A stretch of DNA of 64,000 nt from Clonostachys chloroleuca (lineage: Eukaryota; Ascomycota; Sordariomycetes; Hypocreales; Bionectriaceae): the NCBI GenBank assembly GCA_037952775.1, contig JBANAY010000003.1, positions 16,740,001 through 16,804,000 of the forward strand, in the 5' to 3' direction. The first letter of the stretch is position 1. Every line of letters starts with the position of its first letter. Below are positions 45,487-58,400 of the stretch, piece by piece. The notes under the pieces were generated by a model. That model had not been told where the DNA came from. It did not search any database and was given only the letters and a program-made list of their open reading frames with translations. Position numbers and translations under genes: made by a program.

Positions 45487-46421
45487 ATGGATCAGCTCAG
45501 GCACACACGCCACTCCTACGGCGACAATGTCCGCCAGCATTTAAGTGTGTGGGAGCCATCACCAGACATCAAACCACAGTCAGGTGGCGCCTGGGTCATG
45601 TAAGCAACCCAAACCCAATGAGTGAGAGAGCTCTGAGTTGACCAACCCGCCGTCCTGACCAGCTTCATCCACGGGGGCGCATGGGGTGACCCCAGAAACA
45701 CCGAGGAGGACTTCATCCCCTCCATCAAGCATGTGGTCGCCTCGTACGACAGCCTAGCCCACGCTCCCATACGCGGCTTCGCAAGCATCGACTACAGGCT
45801 CTCACCACACCCCAAACACCCCCAGGGCCCTGAAACCCCTGCTTCGGAGCTGCGTGCCGCCAAACACCCCGACCACATCAACGACGTTTGGTCCGCGCTC
45901 CAGTTCCTTGTGCAGGAGTACGACCTCGCCAGAAGCAGGTACATCCTCGTCGGCCACTCCGCCGGTGCTACCCTCGCGTACCAGCTCTGCATGGGTAGCT
46001 ACGTTCTAGATGGTCAGGTACCACCACCGTCAGTGCCACTGCCGACGACCATCATCGGCATTTCTGGTATCTACGATCTCGACGGCATTGACCAGCGCCA
46101 CGACGGGAACTATGCTGGGTTCATCACATCTGCCTTTAGCAGTGACAGGTCCAGATGGGGGTCGCCTCGCCCGCCTGCTGCCCAGATGGCCACATCAGCG
46201 GGCGCCATCTGCCTTCCCACAATATTTTGGCCTGGTCGCCCGAAGACACACTTGTAGATGAACCTGAGATTGATGAAATGGTCGCGAAGTTGAAGGCTAG
46301 CGATGCCAATCTCTTGACTCTGAAAGACCTGGCTGGGGAGCACGACCATGTATGGCAGGAGGGTTCACAGGTATGTCGCCTCATCAAATTGGCTCTGGAA
46401 CACTTGGAGAAATCTCCATAA
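45487..46421 (+). CDS. BNA7: Kynurenine formamidase (one apparent frameshift)
   Basis: Alpha/beta-hydrolase that converts N-formylkynurenine to kynurenine plus formate in tryptophan breakdown and de novo NAD synthesis. Exons are 45487-45599 and 45663-46421; the 63 bp intron (GTAAGC, CTGACCAG) joins GGAWV to IFIHGGAWGDP. Predicted 290 residues. It has the oxyanion motif HGGAW (41-45), the nucleophile motif GHSAG (135-139, Ser137), the Asp-bearing LAWSPEDTLVDE and the catalytic His in GEHDHVW. At the G5 run 46157-46161 the frame breaks. One extra G gives RWGVASPA and links the two halves, with the total length a multiple of three. As written, the enzyme would lose its Asp and His. It converges with the MFS transporter, 205 bp between genes. 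Confidence 0.85.
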
Positions 46422-46626
46422 AGGTAGGTGATACGGAATTATAAACTAAAATCCAAGTACCGAGAAAAATATATCCTGATTAAATATTATCCAATATCAA
46501 GCATGTTTCTGGCTGTAAACCCATCCTCCCCCTCCCGTCATTACAGTGAACCATACATATTAGCTTGGTTTCGCAGAAACCACATATCCATTTCCTCCGC
46601 TTTCCAATCTGCATGTCTAGAACCAC

Positions 46627-47997
46627 TCACAGCCTAGCCTTGAACTTCAAGCCAACCGCAGCCGTGCGAGAAGCGAACACGGCCAGTGCCGCCCCAAAGG
46701 CAAGCGTTCCACCCCATACCTGCGCCCATTTATACTCGCCTCCCGACTGGTCGATGATGGCTCCCACCGTGGGAGGCCCTGCCAGGGTCGCGAAGCCGGA
46801 CAGGGTCGACACCATGCCGAACCTCGTCCCCATCTTCTGCGGGTCGCTGGTCAGGCTCGCCAGCGCGCCCACGTAGACGCCCTGGGTGGCGCCCACCGCC
46901 AGCCCGTAGAAGACGCTGAATATGTACATGGCCGCCCGGGTCTGTATCGTCATCCACACGTACGTGATGGTCCCCAGGTAGCACAGCGAAATCAGGTACA
47001 TGTTGATCGGGCCCAGGAGGTTGTCTGCCAGGTACCCCACAACGATGCGAGCCGGGATGCCGAGGGCGTTGGCGATGAGAATCATGCTCACGGCCTCTTG
47101 CGACGAGAACCCAATCACGGTCCGAGCATAACTATTAATCTATCGCGGTATTAGTATCGGTTGGCTAGCATTCACATGACAAATAGGCAAAGACGTCAAC
47201 CGGCTTACATAGAAGAAACCAAAATACAGGGTATAAAAGTTACAAAACGCCCCGAGAGTGAAGAGGGCGTATGTGCGCTCCTTGAAAGCACCCCACTCCA
47301 CGAGAGGGCCAGCCTTCCGCGGGGGGAGATACGGCTTCAGGAGGAGGTTGGCAACCCCCACGATGAACAGCGCGACGAACGCAGCGCACCGCACGGCCCA
47401 GGGAAAACCGACCTTGGGGATCAGGTACTGGACGATGGAAGGGAAGATGATACTCCCAACCGACGTGCCCGTCGCGGCGATGGCGAGCGCAAAGGCCCGG
47501 TTCCTCTTGAAGTAGGAGCTGAGAGTCGTTATGGCCGGCATGAAGGCGACCCCCAGCCCCAGTCCCGTGCAGACCCCTTGCGCGAGGAAGATCTGCCAGT
47601 ACTTGGTGGCGAGGCTGACCATGAAGGTGCCCAGCACGGCCAGGCCGCAGCCGCCGACGACGCAGTGCCTCGTGTAGCCTGCATCGGATAGGCGACCCGA
47701 GACGGTGCATATCCCAAAGGTCAGGAAGATCTGGATGGAGCCGATCCAGGATACCTGGGACGAGGGCAGGTTGAGCGTCTCGACGTAGTACAATTGGTAT
47801 ACGCCGTAGGCAGCGGGATACCCCCAGCACATGGCATTGATGAGCAGGGTGGCGAGGACCTGAGACCAGGCGAGAAGGCCCCGGTCAGGCGGGTTAAAGT
47901 TCCCATCCGCATCGTGGTAGAGGACAGGCGCGTCCGTGTTGGAGATTGTTCGCTCGACGGGGGCAGAGCGCACTGCCTTCTCCTCGTCTTCGACCAT
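46627..47997 (-). CDS. MFS transporter, monocarboxylate (MCT/SLC16-like) family
   Basis: Predicted 433-residue plasma-membrane or organelle transporter with about 12 membrane segments. Exons on the minus strand are 47209-47997 and 46627-47139; the 69 bp intron (GTAAGC, branch ATACTAAT, GATAG) joins LYFGFFY to INSYARTVIGFSS. The cytosolic N-terminus is followed by the MCT-type entry PDRGLLAWSQVLA. TM segments include GYPAAYGVYQLYYV, GVCTGLGLGVAFMPAITTLSSYF and ALAIAATGTSVGSIIFPSIVQYL, with a central loop near 215-235 and IANALGIPARIVVGYLAD in the second half. Substrate is unknown: fungal members carry monocarboxylates or other acids, or are thought to. Its place next to kynurenine formamidase makes an aromatic or kynurenine-type acid a reasonable guess only. 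Confidence 0.88.
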
Positions 47998-50575
47998 GTT
48001 GAGCTTATTCGGGGCGTCTGTGACAGTAACCTATGCCTGAAATCGTCCTCGGGATAAGGCGACAATCTACGAAAATTTGGATCATTGGATAGTTTTCACA
48101 GATGTTTGGACGAGCAAGAATAATGATTATAGATCGTTCACGGGTTTAGTCACGGTCGTATTGAGGGGACAATGCATATGTATTAGTCCTCTCCGGTGTC
48201 GCTTTCCTTTCTTAACTAGACCGGGATTAACAAGCAAAATCTTTATCATCTTCGCGCCCTATCTCTCCAGAAGTCGGGCACAGAGACCGTCCTCCAGCGA
48301 CCGTCTCCACTGTAATCCATATCCATCGCAGAATCCCCCGAGGTGGGGCTCACAAGGTGCAGAGCAGATTCCCCGTTGGCTCAAATATCCAGATGTGTGG
48401 AGTGCATCGCGCATCAAGGTTGGCAAGTCAATCCAAAAGCCGACGCCAGCCCGCGAATGCGCCGCGCCCTTTGGTTGACGACCGGAGGTGAAGCTGAGCA
48501 TGTTGCGACCTACCTGTTTGCCGCAGGCCGTAATTATCTAAGCAGGTGAGGCCACTAACTTCTACAGCAAAGGGTTTCAAGGGGTCCAAAACAGAACGCG
48601 CCAATGTCAATTGGAATGGCGGGACCGAGAATTATGAGGATTACAAATACCGACGAAAACATCATAAAAAAGTATCAATATGAGGTTTGAGTCCACACAA
48701 GATGGAACCGCGGAGATTTTTATTTATTTATTTGTGACCTCTGACCTGCTCGTGCTCACCCGAGAGTTTCGCAGGTCCCTTATCCGGCGAGCTGGGGTTT
48801 AGGGTACGCCGCCACTGTTGAACTCCACAAAACTCCGGCCGGAGCGGGGTCCCGGGTCGGACATGGCCTTCCGTGCAAAGAGCCCGAAAAGGAAATCGCT
48901 CTCTCACCGCCCGATGCCATTTGTGGGCGCACTGCGATTTTAGTCACCGCCATTTTCTCGCCGTCTGTCGACCGGTAAAATTACCAAAAAATTATCGCCT
49001 ACTTCAAAATTGGATTCGACGCCAGATGCTAATTTTTTTTCATCGTGCTGACGGGGAAAGCTCGAAGTATGCGATTTGTTATGCTTTTTGTTTGTTTTGA
49101 TCAAAACATTACCCCTCCGAAACGCGGGGCAAGTAAACAAGGCGGTGACGTAGGACTGGCCAGGATAGGAAAGGCGGCATGGATCTTCTCGTTTGTCAGC
49201 GTCTCTAGCCAATAAGCCGCTGGTAGTTGTCGCGGTATCTGCGGCCAATCAATGTCCGCATTTGTCCATGTCAGCGGTTTAGACCAATCGGGTGTTATTT
49301 TGTCATGGGCCCCTGCAACCGGGGTTTACCGACCCGAGTGCGTTAGTCCAAAAGAAGTTAGATTGAACCACCACCCGCCACTCGAAAAGATCTGTCTTAG
49401 CGCCGATCAGTACACAACTTTGCTGTCGCAAATGAGAAATGGAGTGATAGCTTTGTGTGTTTTTTTATCTTATCTACCTACCCAAATAGCGGTGCAGGCA
49501 ACCCAGTATTGGCGTCGTCTGACTATCGATTGCTCTATACGTATTGGCGCACAAGGGGGGCAATGCTCCGGAAAAATAATGCGCTGGGTGCATAAATATT
49601 CGAATTGCGAAAGCAAATGTGTTCCAATGCGCGCGCATTAGAACATCTCATCTCCCAGTAAGGGCATACCACCGAATAGCTGGTAGAGTTAAATGGCACA
49701 GGATATTTCAAATGACAAATTTTTTGAGTGAATAAGACATGCAGAAAATCAAAGTATTGGAAACAAAAACAAGTCGCATGCTCCTTCGAGCCTGTCCTTG
49801 ACTGGTGGACAGTTCTACTCATCCAGACCACGCGCACACCGCCGCCATTTTTGTAGCCCTATTGCGATACCAATCCCCGTTAATCACCATTGCCCTCCTT
49901 AACGCGCACCCTATTTAGAGTGTGAGGATCCCTCGGTTGCCCCTTTTGTTCTTGTTCCAAGCTTTTGCCCAGTAAAAGATTTCCAAATCCCTGACGTCTT
50001 TCGCACCGCCTCCCCAATGTAAGCTTTCGCATCGCTCTGCGCATGCAGAATGCTGTCGCTCGTCCTTGGATATCTCCGAGGGAAAAGATACAGAAAAAAA
50101 AAATGAAGTCACAACCAGTGCTGGTAAAACAAAGCAATAAGAGTAACATACCCCCACATAGCTTCAAACGCCAATTCAAGGAGTGTAATGGCCGTTAAAG
50201 ACCGTCATAATTACAAGCTCCTATATCCTCGTCACAAAAGAGTAAAAAGAAAACCATCGTCTAAACACCAGACGATTCGAGAGAAAACAATATAAACCCA
50301 GCTGTTCTGCACAGTTCCCCTTGTTATCCGGAAGGGAAGGGTGCATACCGAAAACTTCCATATTTGATAGATCTTCAGCATATTATTGCCACTCAATATA
50401 AAGGTGAGTGATTGTGCAGTCGTTTTTTTTTACTTCTTATTTTTGGCGTTCCTTTCATTGTTGCGATTGTCGCATGTCAATATGTAGCTGAGCCTAGGAA
50501 CACTCGTGCGTAAAGTTATGGCTTGTCCAGCCAACATACAACGTGTTGCGCCATACACCCATGAACGCATCTGGG
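47998..50575. promoter_or_regulatory. 2.6 kb interval: MFS promoter and 3' region of C-terminal Zn2Cys6 gene
   Basis: Mostly AT-rich patches (for example a TATTTATTTATTT stretch near 48720) with no protein-like frame. The MFS promoter is on the left and the regulator's 3' UTR on the right. The rest is unexplained. Confidence 0.4.
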
Positions 50576-52475
50576 CTATCTCTTCCGCTTCTTAGCCTTG
50601 TCTGCGGTCATTACCGATGAAGGGGCAATGGGGGCAGCTGGTAGAAGTGTAGGCTGAGTAATGGCAAGGGCTTCATCTTTCTTGATGGGTACGCCCATAT
50701 GTCGTCCATAACGGCCCTTGCGGCCATTACCCTCATCCTCACTGATACATTGATCAGCAGAGAGGCCAGCGTCGCGGCAGCGTCCGCAGGGTCGCTGGCG
50801 ATCGCAACCCTTCTTGCTCTTCCTGCACCGCTGGCAGCGTGGCTTGGTGGATAGGTCAGGCTGATCATCTTCACCCTGCACACCTAGAGTGGTGCTTGAG
50901 ACGACAGATTGCTTGCGAGATGGCGGTTGCGAAGCAGGGGAGATGGGGACGCCAGGAATAGAAGGCGCCTTCTTCGCCTTTGCTGTCGATACTTTCATAG
51001 GCTTGACAGGCTTGGGAATAGCAGAAGCCTTGAGCTTAGGGACGGGTTTGTTCTTGATAGACTTTGCCTCAGTGTTTCCTTCGAACTCAGCCTCGTCAAC
51101 CTCTGTGCTGGCAGTGGGCACAGGGTGCATTTCTGTGGTTGGGTAAATAAGTCGCGATGCGCCCGACATGTCAAGTTTTTGTCGACGAGCAGCAGGGAGC
51201 TCGTCCTCACTCTCACTGTCACCGTCGCTGGTAGCGCCGGTGGACGAGGTAGCATCGGCCTTGCCACTGAAGGTATCGTCAAGTGTCGACGCCGACGTTC
51301 TGCCATGGGAGATATTGGACATGTCGCCAAGGCGCATTAATTGCAGAGCGACATCCTTGTCCTCCTCGGACATACAGCTTCCGACAGTTGGGTCGGGTGT
51401 AGGAAGGATAGCGCCAGTCCCACTCAAACTACTATTGGCACGGGTTCGGCGACCATCATGATCATTGGGTGTGTATGTATTCGACTGCATGCTATTGGCA
51501 TAACCATGTGCGCTATGCATGGGGCGAGGGTTGGTGAACGGGTTGTGGCCGTTTGGGGTGAAAGAAAGCGATGGTCGATGCTGTTCAATTCGGCGGGCGG
51601 GCGAGACGGACGGGTTGGATGTAGCCGCAGGCATCTGGGGCGGTGCAAACAAAGGAAGCTCCTATATTAAAACGGTTAGTTTTCTTCAAAGCGAAGGGCC
51701 AAATGGCAGGGGAACCGACCGAGCTCTCAAACTTGGCTCTTTTCCGTCGGCCACCCTCGACAATGTTGTCAACGCTGATATCGGTGGTGCCAAGAAGTTC
51801 CTTGGCTCTGCCCGAAGTGGTGCTAGGGGCATCTTCGCCGCTGCTGTAGCCATTTTGGTGATCGCTATACGAGTCGGCTTGGCTGAGTGCAGTACGGTTC
51901 TTGGATGATCGGGAGCGACGCTTCTGGCTGGAGTTGCTAGCCGAGTTACTCCTGCTTCCCCTAGAGCCACTAGGAGATCGACTTCGTCGTCGCGAAGTTC
52001 TCGAGCTTGGTCTAATGATCTCATGGGACGAACGCTGGTTGGGATAGCCATTGCCAGAGTAGTACATTTGGCTGCCCGCAGCGCTGGACTGATAGGGGTG
52101 ATGACTGTATGTAGCGGGCTCTGTAGAGAACTCCTCGAAGACTCTGACGTAGACAATCATGTTGTTGCGGAAGTTTTCATACCGCGCAATGAGAGTATTG
52201 CCGTCTTTGTCCTCAAAGCTAACCCCCTTCGATCCGGTCGGACCCGAGTAGAGGCCATAAAAGTTCTTTACCGTCGTCACAATCGAGTCGGTTGTGTCAT
52301 GGGGGTAAATTTGCACTCGCATGGGCAAGCGCGCACGGTATTGAGGAGCATCGAAGAAGAGAAGTTCGAATGCGACATTCTTGGGAGCGACCGGCTGGCC
52401 GGGGGAGACGCTCTCGGCACCTGGGGAGTGATCGGGGTACCCAATAGGGCCACTCGTCGGTGACATTGAGGTCAT
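50576..52475 (-). CDS. Putative regulator with C-terminal Zn2Cys6 cluster
   Basis: Predicted 613-residue nuclear protein. Exons on the minus strand are 51720-52475 and 50576-51661 (58 bp intron, joining FESS to ELPLFAPP). The N-terminal 110 residues are ordered-looking and conserved in style (AFELLFFDAPQYRARLPMRVQIYP, then DKDGNTLIARYENFRNNMIVYVRVFEE). I do not recognise the fold. An Arg/Ser-rich segment and long low-complexity regions follow. The zinc cluster lies at the C-terminus: C528, C531, C538, C544, C547, C557 (C-x2-C-x6-C-x5-C-x2-C-x9-C), followed by basic GRKGRYGRHMGVPIKK and a KKRKR tail. A C-terminal cluster is less common than an N-terminal one and recalls Ume6-like factors, but I am not certain of orthology. 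The usual fungal-specific middle domain is absent. Confidence 0.8.
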
Positions 52476-55400
52476 GGTTGATGTGATGGGGGGATGTGTG
52501 TGTTTATAGCCAAAGGCCTTGAGGGTATTGTAGTGGTGAGGGAAAGGGGAGGGAGGGTTGGCAGACGCTTGCTAACGTCTGACGAGGTAGGCTGTGTGCC
52601 CTGCTAGGAGACGTAACCAAGGCCTCCTAGGACAGCGACGTCGACTTCAGAAATCCGAAGTATTGGTCCCTGAGGAATGGTATTGTATTTATATAAGAAT
52701 CGCAGGCTCGTCGATGATGGTAAATGTCGAAGAAGGCTCAATGATGCATTACCACCTGGGTTGCGGGCGGTAAGCGCCACTTGGGTGAGGACTGGCGGCG
52801 CAGTGACAAGGACGGTGGGCGACGAGGAAACGACGGTTGGGACGGAAGTTTATGAATTCCCTTGAAGACTATTAGCGATCGCTGGTTCAAACAGGCTTTG
52901 ATAGTGTTGAATGAGGCATTGATGAGGCCATCCAAGGGCTAACGGTCCCTTGGATGTGTCGGCGCTCTGTAGGCAGGCGGCCTTCGGAGTGAGGCGGCCG
53001 ACCCAGAATACTGCAAGTGTTCCGGGGAAACAGGATGATTTGATTGAGGGTTCAAAGTGATCGCGCACGACGATAGAGCAAAGGAGACTTACCAGATAGA
53101 CTTGTAGCGACCTGGGAAGCTGGTGGTGACGGTGAATCTGGCGGAGTGTGTGCAGGAGGAGGAAAAGAGGAGCCAAGCGAGTCGATGGGATTTTGTCGTC
53201 CGCTGGCAGAGGCCTGGCTCGGTGCTGTAGTGTACACTGGGTGCTGGCAGCGCCTGTAATGACCGCTAGCGCCCTGGAATCCAGGCCTAGGCCGCCCTCG
53301 GGCAGTGTCCTCGGGGGTGTGGGCAGGCTCGCACAGCACACACCTGCCTACCATTTAGGTATCTGCCTCCCTACCCGCCCGACTACGCGCGCTTAACGAA
53401 AGGAATGGATGATTATATTCATGGCTGAAACTACTTCACTGCTCTTGTGAGGAGATCATGTCACCAGGGAGAACAGCTTGGGATCGCCCCTTCTCAAAGA
53501 GACAACGGGCCATCGTTGAGGCTGGCTTGGTGAGGGCTTGGACAGCCCAGAGGAGACGGCACTACCTTTGTTGGGAGCCAGGCACATTTGGTGCGAAACC
53601 GCAAACCCACAATACCTACCACCCAAGTCACGGAAACGAGGAACAGATAGCTGTGTTTCCAACAGTCAATCATCTGGGCAATCATTCATCCAATCGCTTG
53701 CTCAGCCATTCACTTGCTCACTTGAGTCTTTTACACTGCTTAACTACGGGAAAGGTGGAGTGACATGGACAGCCCTTCCCCCTACGGGCGGCTGGCCGTC
53801 ATGTGGCCTAGAGTGTTATGAAGTCGCACCTCAATGGGTGTTGCTAATCCAAGAAAAGCCAGCATGCCATGTAACTGGATAATTGGGCATGTAGGAGGTA
53901 GGTCGGTGGCGCAAGTGCCGCTGGCTGTCGATCCTAGGCGACTGACTGTACGGTGAACTTCCTGTCTAGTATCGAGGGAAGTAAGACTTGCTTCGCATCA
54001 TGTCATGGATGCACCATGAGTGCGCATGCCCGTTTCTTTAGATTGAGACTAGTCGAACAATGCCTTGACAGCCATCAAAGTGGTGCTAGCGAGCTCACTC
54101 TTCCGATGCAAGCGCATTGGATTGGCCTCAGGCCTAAATGCGCAACAATTCTGCTTTGGCTACCCTAGCGGTATAACGAGGGTCCGATTTGTACTCGAAT
54201 GCCCTATTAATGCCTGCGCAATTCCGCACCGAGTATTCTCGAAAGCGACATGGATTGAATGGATGGGATGGACTGACTTCCGGTCAGCCAGCGGCACCCA
54301 GACCTAGAGGCCCTCCATTCCATTCTCATTCTTTTCGTCAGGTCACTTGCGGTTACAGTGCTAATTCAAAAGCCTGCAACAATAGTAACATGCTTCATCG
54401 ACAGCAACCTCCTCTTCGACCCCGCCATAGATGGAGACGTTGATCCGGCTGCCCCAATAAACTCAATGTACCACAACCAGCCAGAAAAACGGGCGGCTGG
54501 GACCAGTGGGCTGTCGCTAACACAACACACTGCAGGCAGGGCTTCGATACTTTAGCACCTATGCAGGCCCGACGGGTGGACAGGCGCCAGCCAAACGTAC
54601 GCACGCTTGGCCATCCAGGTTCCCTGGGGGGATCATTATCAGAGAGGGACAGCCGAAGCGGCGAGTGGGAGGTGAGCAAGCTGTCAATTAGCCAGGCACT
54701 GGTGTAATGGTTCGAAACCCTTCAAGGACAAGCCAAATCAAAACGAACCCAAACGGAGCCAAACCATACAGGAGCATCTATGCATATGGTGGTACTAGCA
54801 CAATTCAGATTGGCCGGCATGCGTGATGGGCCATACGACCCCTCCCTCGTCGCCACACTCTTGTCTTTGTCCAGCTGCGATCTCAACCCAAGAGGCGCAA
54901 CAACTGACATGCATTCTGCTCCGCTAGTCGACGTGGTATGGGCCATCAAGGGTGCGCACAACCACAGATGAATGGCACGCGACCTGCAGCCGATGCTGCT
55001 TTGCTGGACCATCCTGACACCATCAAACCCGGGATCCACAATAGTAATGGTTAGCTGGAGGTTAGTTCAGAGGCACTTCACTTGGCTGGGCATGCAGAGT
55101 GGATGTCTGTGTATGTACTTGTGCCCATCTTGCGCAGGGCAGGGCAGCGCATCGCATCGCATCGCATCGCATCAGGCACAGGGCAGCCGTAATCAGGTCC
55201 GGGTTTGCGACGCCCGTTTTGCGCCGTCCAATGCGACGGTTCGCCGGGAGGAAACCTAATGCCAAACCCAGCAGCCGCTTGCAACGGCCAAAATAGCATC
55301 AGCGGTAAACGCTGTTTGGACGGCGCGAACGTCTTGCCCCTCTGTGCGCGCGCGCAGTTTTTTCGCACAGGACCAGCAGTATCAGTGAACTGGCGATCAG

Positions 55401-58400
55401 AAGCCTCCATCCACCAATGAATCGCAGCCCCTGGCCACACCTCGCAGACGGCGCCTGCCTTGTCTGCTTCATACAGGGATCAACTGGCCGCCCTGTCCGC
55501 CAACGGATGGAGGTGGGGATTGGCTGGGCTCGATTGAGTGTGAGGGACGCAGACGCTGCGACGGGATCTCAGGTCAGGTCAGCCAAGCCAAGGCCTAGCC
55601 AAACACACAAAAAAAGCCAATACGATAGCAATGAGCCCTTGCCTCTTTGCCGCCGTGCGTGCGAAGCCATCATCAGCGAACCTTGTGCGATTCGATAGGC
55701 GCATGAGAAGTGGGAAACAATTTGCTGCCCGCCTGCGCAGGTGCTTGCTGGTTGCGATCCAACGCTATGGCTTCCCCGACTGGTTCTGTTTCAAAGCCCG
55801 TTCAAGGTTGGGGCCTCCCGATGAATGACTGGCCCTGAGGCCACCAGATCTGGGTTGGGTTCAGGTCCTGTCAAGCCAGACCTCATCTCACCGTCGAAAC
55901 CTCCAATAAGATCCGCTCCCTGGCATGCGTGAATGTTTATTAGCCTACGTGGCGCGACCGGGTCTGTTTGTTTTTCTTGGTCGCGATATATGGTCGGGCA
56001 TCATGGCTCTATTTATCTGGCTACATTGGGTTACAGGTGGGCGACATCTAGGATTATCACGAGGTGTGTGCGATGTATGAAGGATCGTATTAGGCAGTTT
56101 TATGACCAGCATGGCAATCGCTCCAATCATGCCCCGCTCGCTGGGAAGAGCAGCCCAAGTGAGACAAAGCAGGCGCTGTTATTATGCCAACCTTCTAATT
56201 GGAGGTGCTGCTGGGCGTAGATAGTCGCAAAAAGAAGCTGTTGGCAAAGGAAGGAACCCATTGCGCCCGCCGTATTCTCGGGATGTTGTGCCAGAGCAGA
56301 GCACGGGCTTTAGACGATGCCCCTCTACCCACCCTACCCACACATGTCAAAGCTAGGGAGGTTAATTAATAAGGTAGCCATTCCAGGCATTTGCGGTGGG
56401 CCTTGGCTCGAGCAGAGAATTAACGGGAAAATGGCGTGGCAAATCTGTGTGTGAACGAACGTGCGGGTTGGTGGGCGCAAAAGACGGTGTGTATGGCCTA
56501 TTGCCTTTGGTGTGCATGCTTGGGGGACCCAAAATGCATCGCCTGTTCTTCCCCGTGCGGTAGACACATGGAGCAAGTTCTGCCCTGATGGGCAGAAGGC
56601 TACTACTGGTTGGTGCCACGCAATTGCGCACTTTACATCCCGCTTGAACCAGATTGTACAGACACATGGCGGGACAGGCAGAGAATACTCGCAGGTACGT
56701 AGCGATACTTCCAGGAGGAAAGGGGAAACACTCATGCAACTCTTGAGACAAGATACAAGGACACTCCCGCCGGCATCTGATGGGTATAATTAGCACTCAT
56801 CAAAAAGGGTATTATCATTTTATGGCGTAGGTATTGCTGGTGCGGTGGCTTGGAGTGGACCAGCTGTTGTGATGAACCGGAGCCAATAGACGAGGGCTGT
56901 CAGAACGCATTGCTGACCCATTTCATTTGATGAGTAAGGGCAATGCGCTTTGGTTAATAGTTGCACAGGCCGGTTGGCTTCATCTGGAAACAATGATGTT
57001 CACTCGAACCAAGCGAGTCAGGCGGGAGCTCTCATGCGCTCGACTCGAGAGCGATGTGATTCTATCAATTGATATCATCATGTGTGGATGCCTAGGTGCG
57101 GATAATTATTCTCAGGTTAGCCGGGGGCCAGCGATGTAGCAAGGATCTTCAAAGATACCTGTCTGTCACAAGGGACCTCCGGCACTTCTGTTTTCACAGC
57201 GCACATAGTATGCGATCGTGAACTGGCTAGCAATTGTACTGAGACATGGCTCAAAGTCCATGCCCCGTGCGCTCACATGGGGATCCACGCATGATTTCCT
57301 TCCATTCTTATTTGGAAGTCCTATTGGGCTAGGTTGAAATCATGAGTCGAGGCGGAAACGATGTGCCATCTCGGGTTCTCTCCCCGTTCTGATAGCTATC
57401 CATGTAGATATTGACAGGACCAGGAAATGTCTTCTACAGCACGGGGCCAAAATTAAAAAAGCGGTGGCTTCTCGTAGTTCGAATTAGCCTGACGCGGCCA
57501 CCCTGGCGGCTCTCGGGGAAGAGGGGCCAAGGGTTCTATTGAGATCCAGAAGTGCGACGGCCTGACCCGAGGATCCGTAGGGAGTGAGGCCAAAAGTTCT
57601 ATGATGCTTCGAGGCCATGTAGTAGGATATCTTCAAGAACCGAAGTAGCAGGAACTAAAGGCGGAAGGGAAGACTAAAACACTATAATAATTGATAGTCA
57701 GCGTATAGTATCAACATTGTGCCTCGCAATTGAGCGTCGATTGTCAACATGCAAAGCAATACAAGCATGCGATGCGCAATAGTCCAGGGTATGGGATAAT
57801 AGTTGGAGTTGACGATTGAAGTTGGAAGTCATCACGTGACTGCGCGAGATGTTGGCGTAGGCCGACCTTAGGAGCCCGAAACCGCGTTTTTGCATGAATA
57901 ATTGTGAAAATGCCACCACCTGGAGGCCGGCGACGGATGAAAAACACAAAGGGGCGAGAAGGAAGATTGTAGTTATTAGCACACAAACAATGCATTGATG
58001 TGCGTCACATATCACTGGAGAAGTGTAAAGACGTACATTTCGCCTATTTGTGGGAGACGCGAGGAGAAGTGAAATTTCCAGATTGGGATTAGTCTAGCCT
58101 GTCATCAAAGGGGTTCGCAGAACCGACTCATGCAGGAGAGCGATGAGCGCAAGACAGGGCACACGCGCTGATACATTCCAATCTCATCCAAGCGCGACCG
58201 CCCGTCCGTTGAGATAAAGAGCAACGCAGGTAGAGCAAAGCAAGAGCTGTGGGTTTACAACGGACACGGATGGCGCATTCATGGAAAGAGGTCACCAACC
58301 AATTTGAGCCCAAAATAGCTGCGAACCTGATGACTAAGGAACCGCTCTGCGCCAAGAGATGAGCCTTGAGTGCTGATGCGACCCCAGAAATCCCGTCATC

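Noticed and set aside
45117..45641. 174-residue + strand frame overlapping the start of kynurenine formamidase
   Set aside because: It is in a different frame from the conserved WEPSPDIKPQSGGAWV exon and has no similarity features; the ATG at 45487 fits the enzyme.
6374..46161. Treating the frameshifted genes as pseudogenes
   Set aside because: Each has a single type of one-base defect in a C/G run and otherwise full conservation, with no other stops or degenerate motifs.
54685..54722. tRNA-like B-box (GGTTCGAAACC) near an A-box-like stretch
   Set aside because: The A-box-like and B-box-like parts are only about 20 bases apart and no cloverleaf folds around them.
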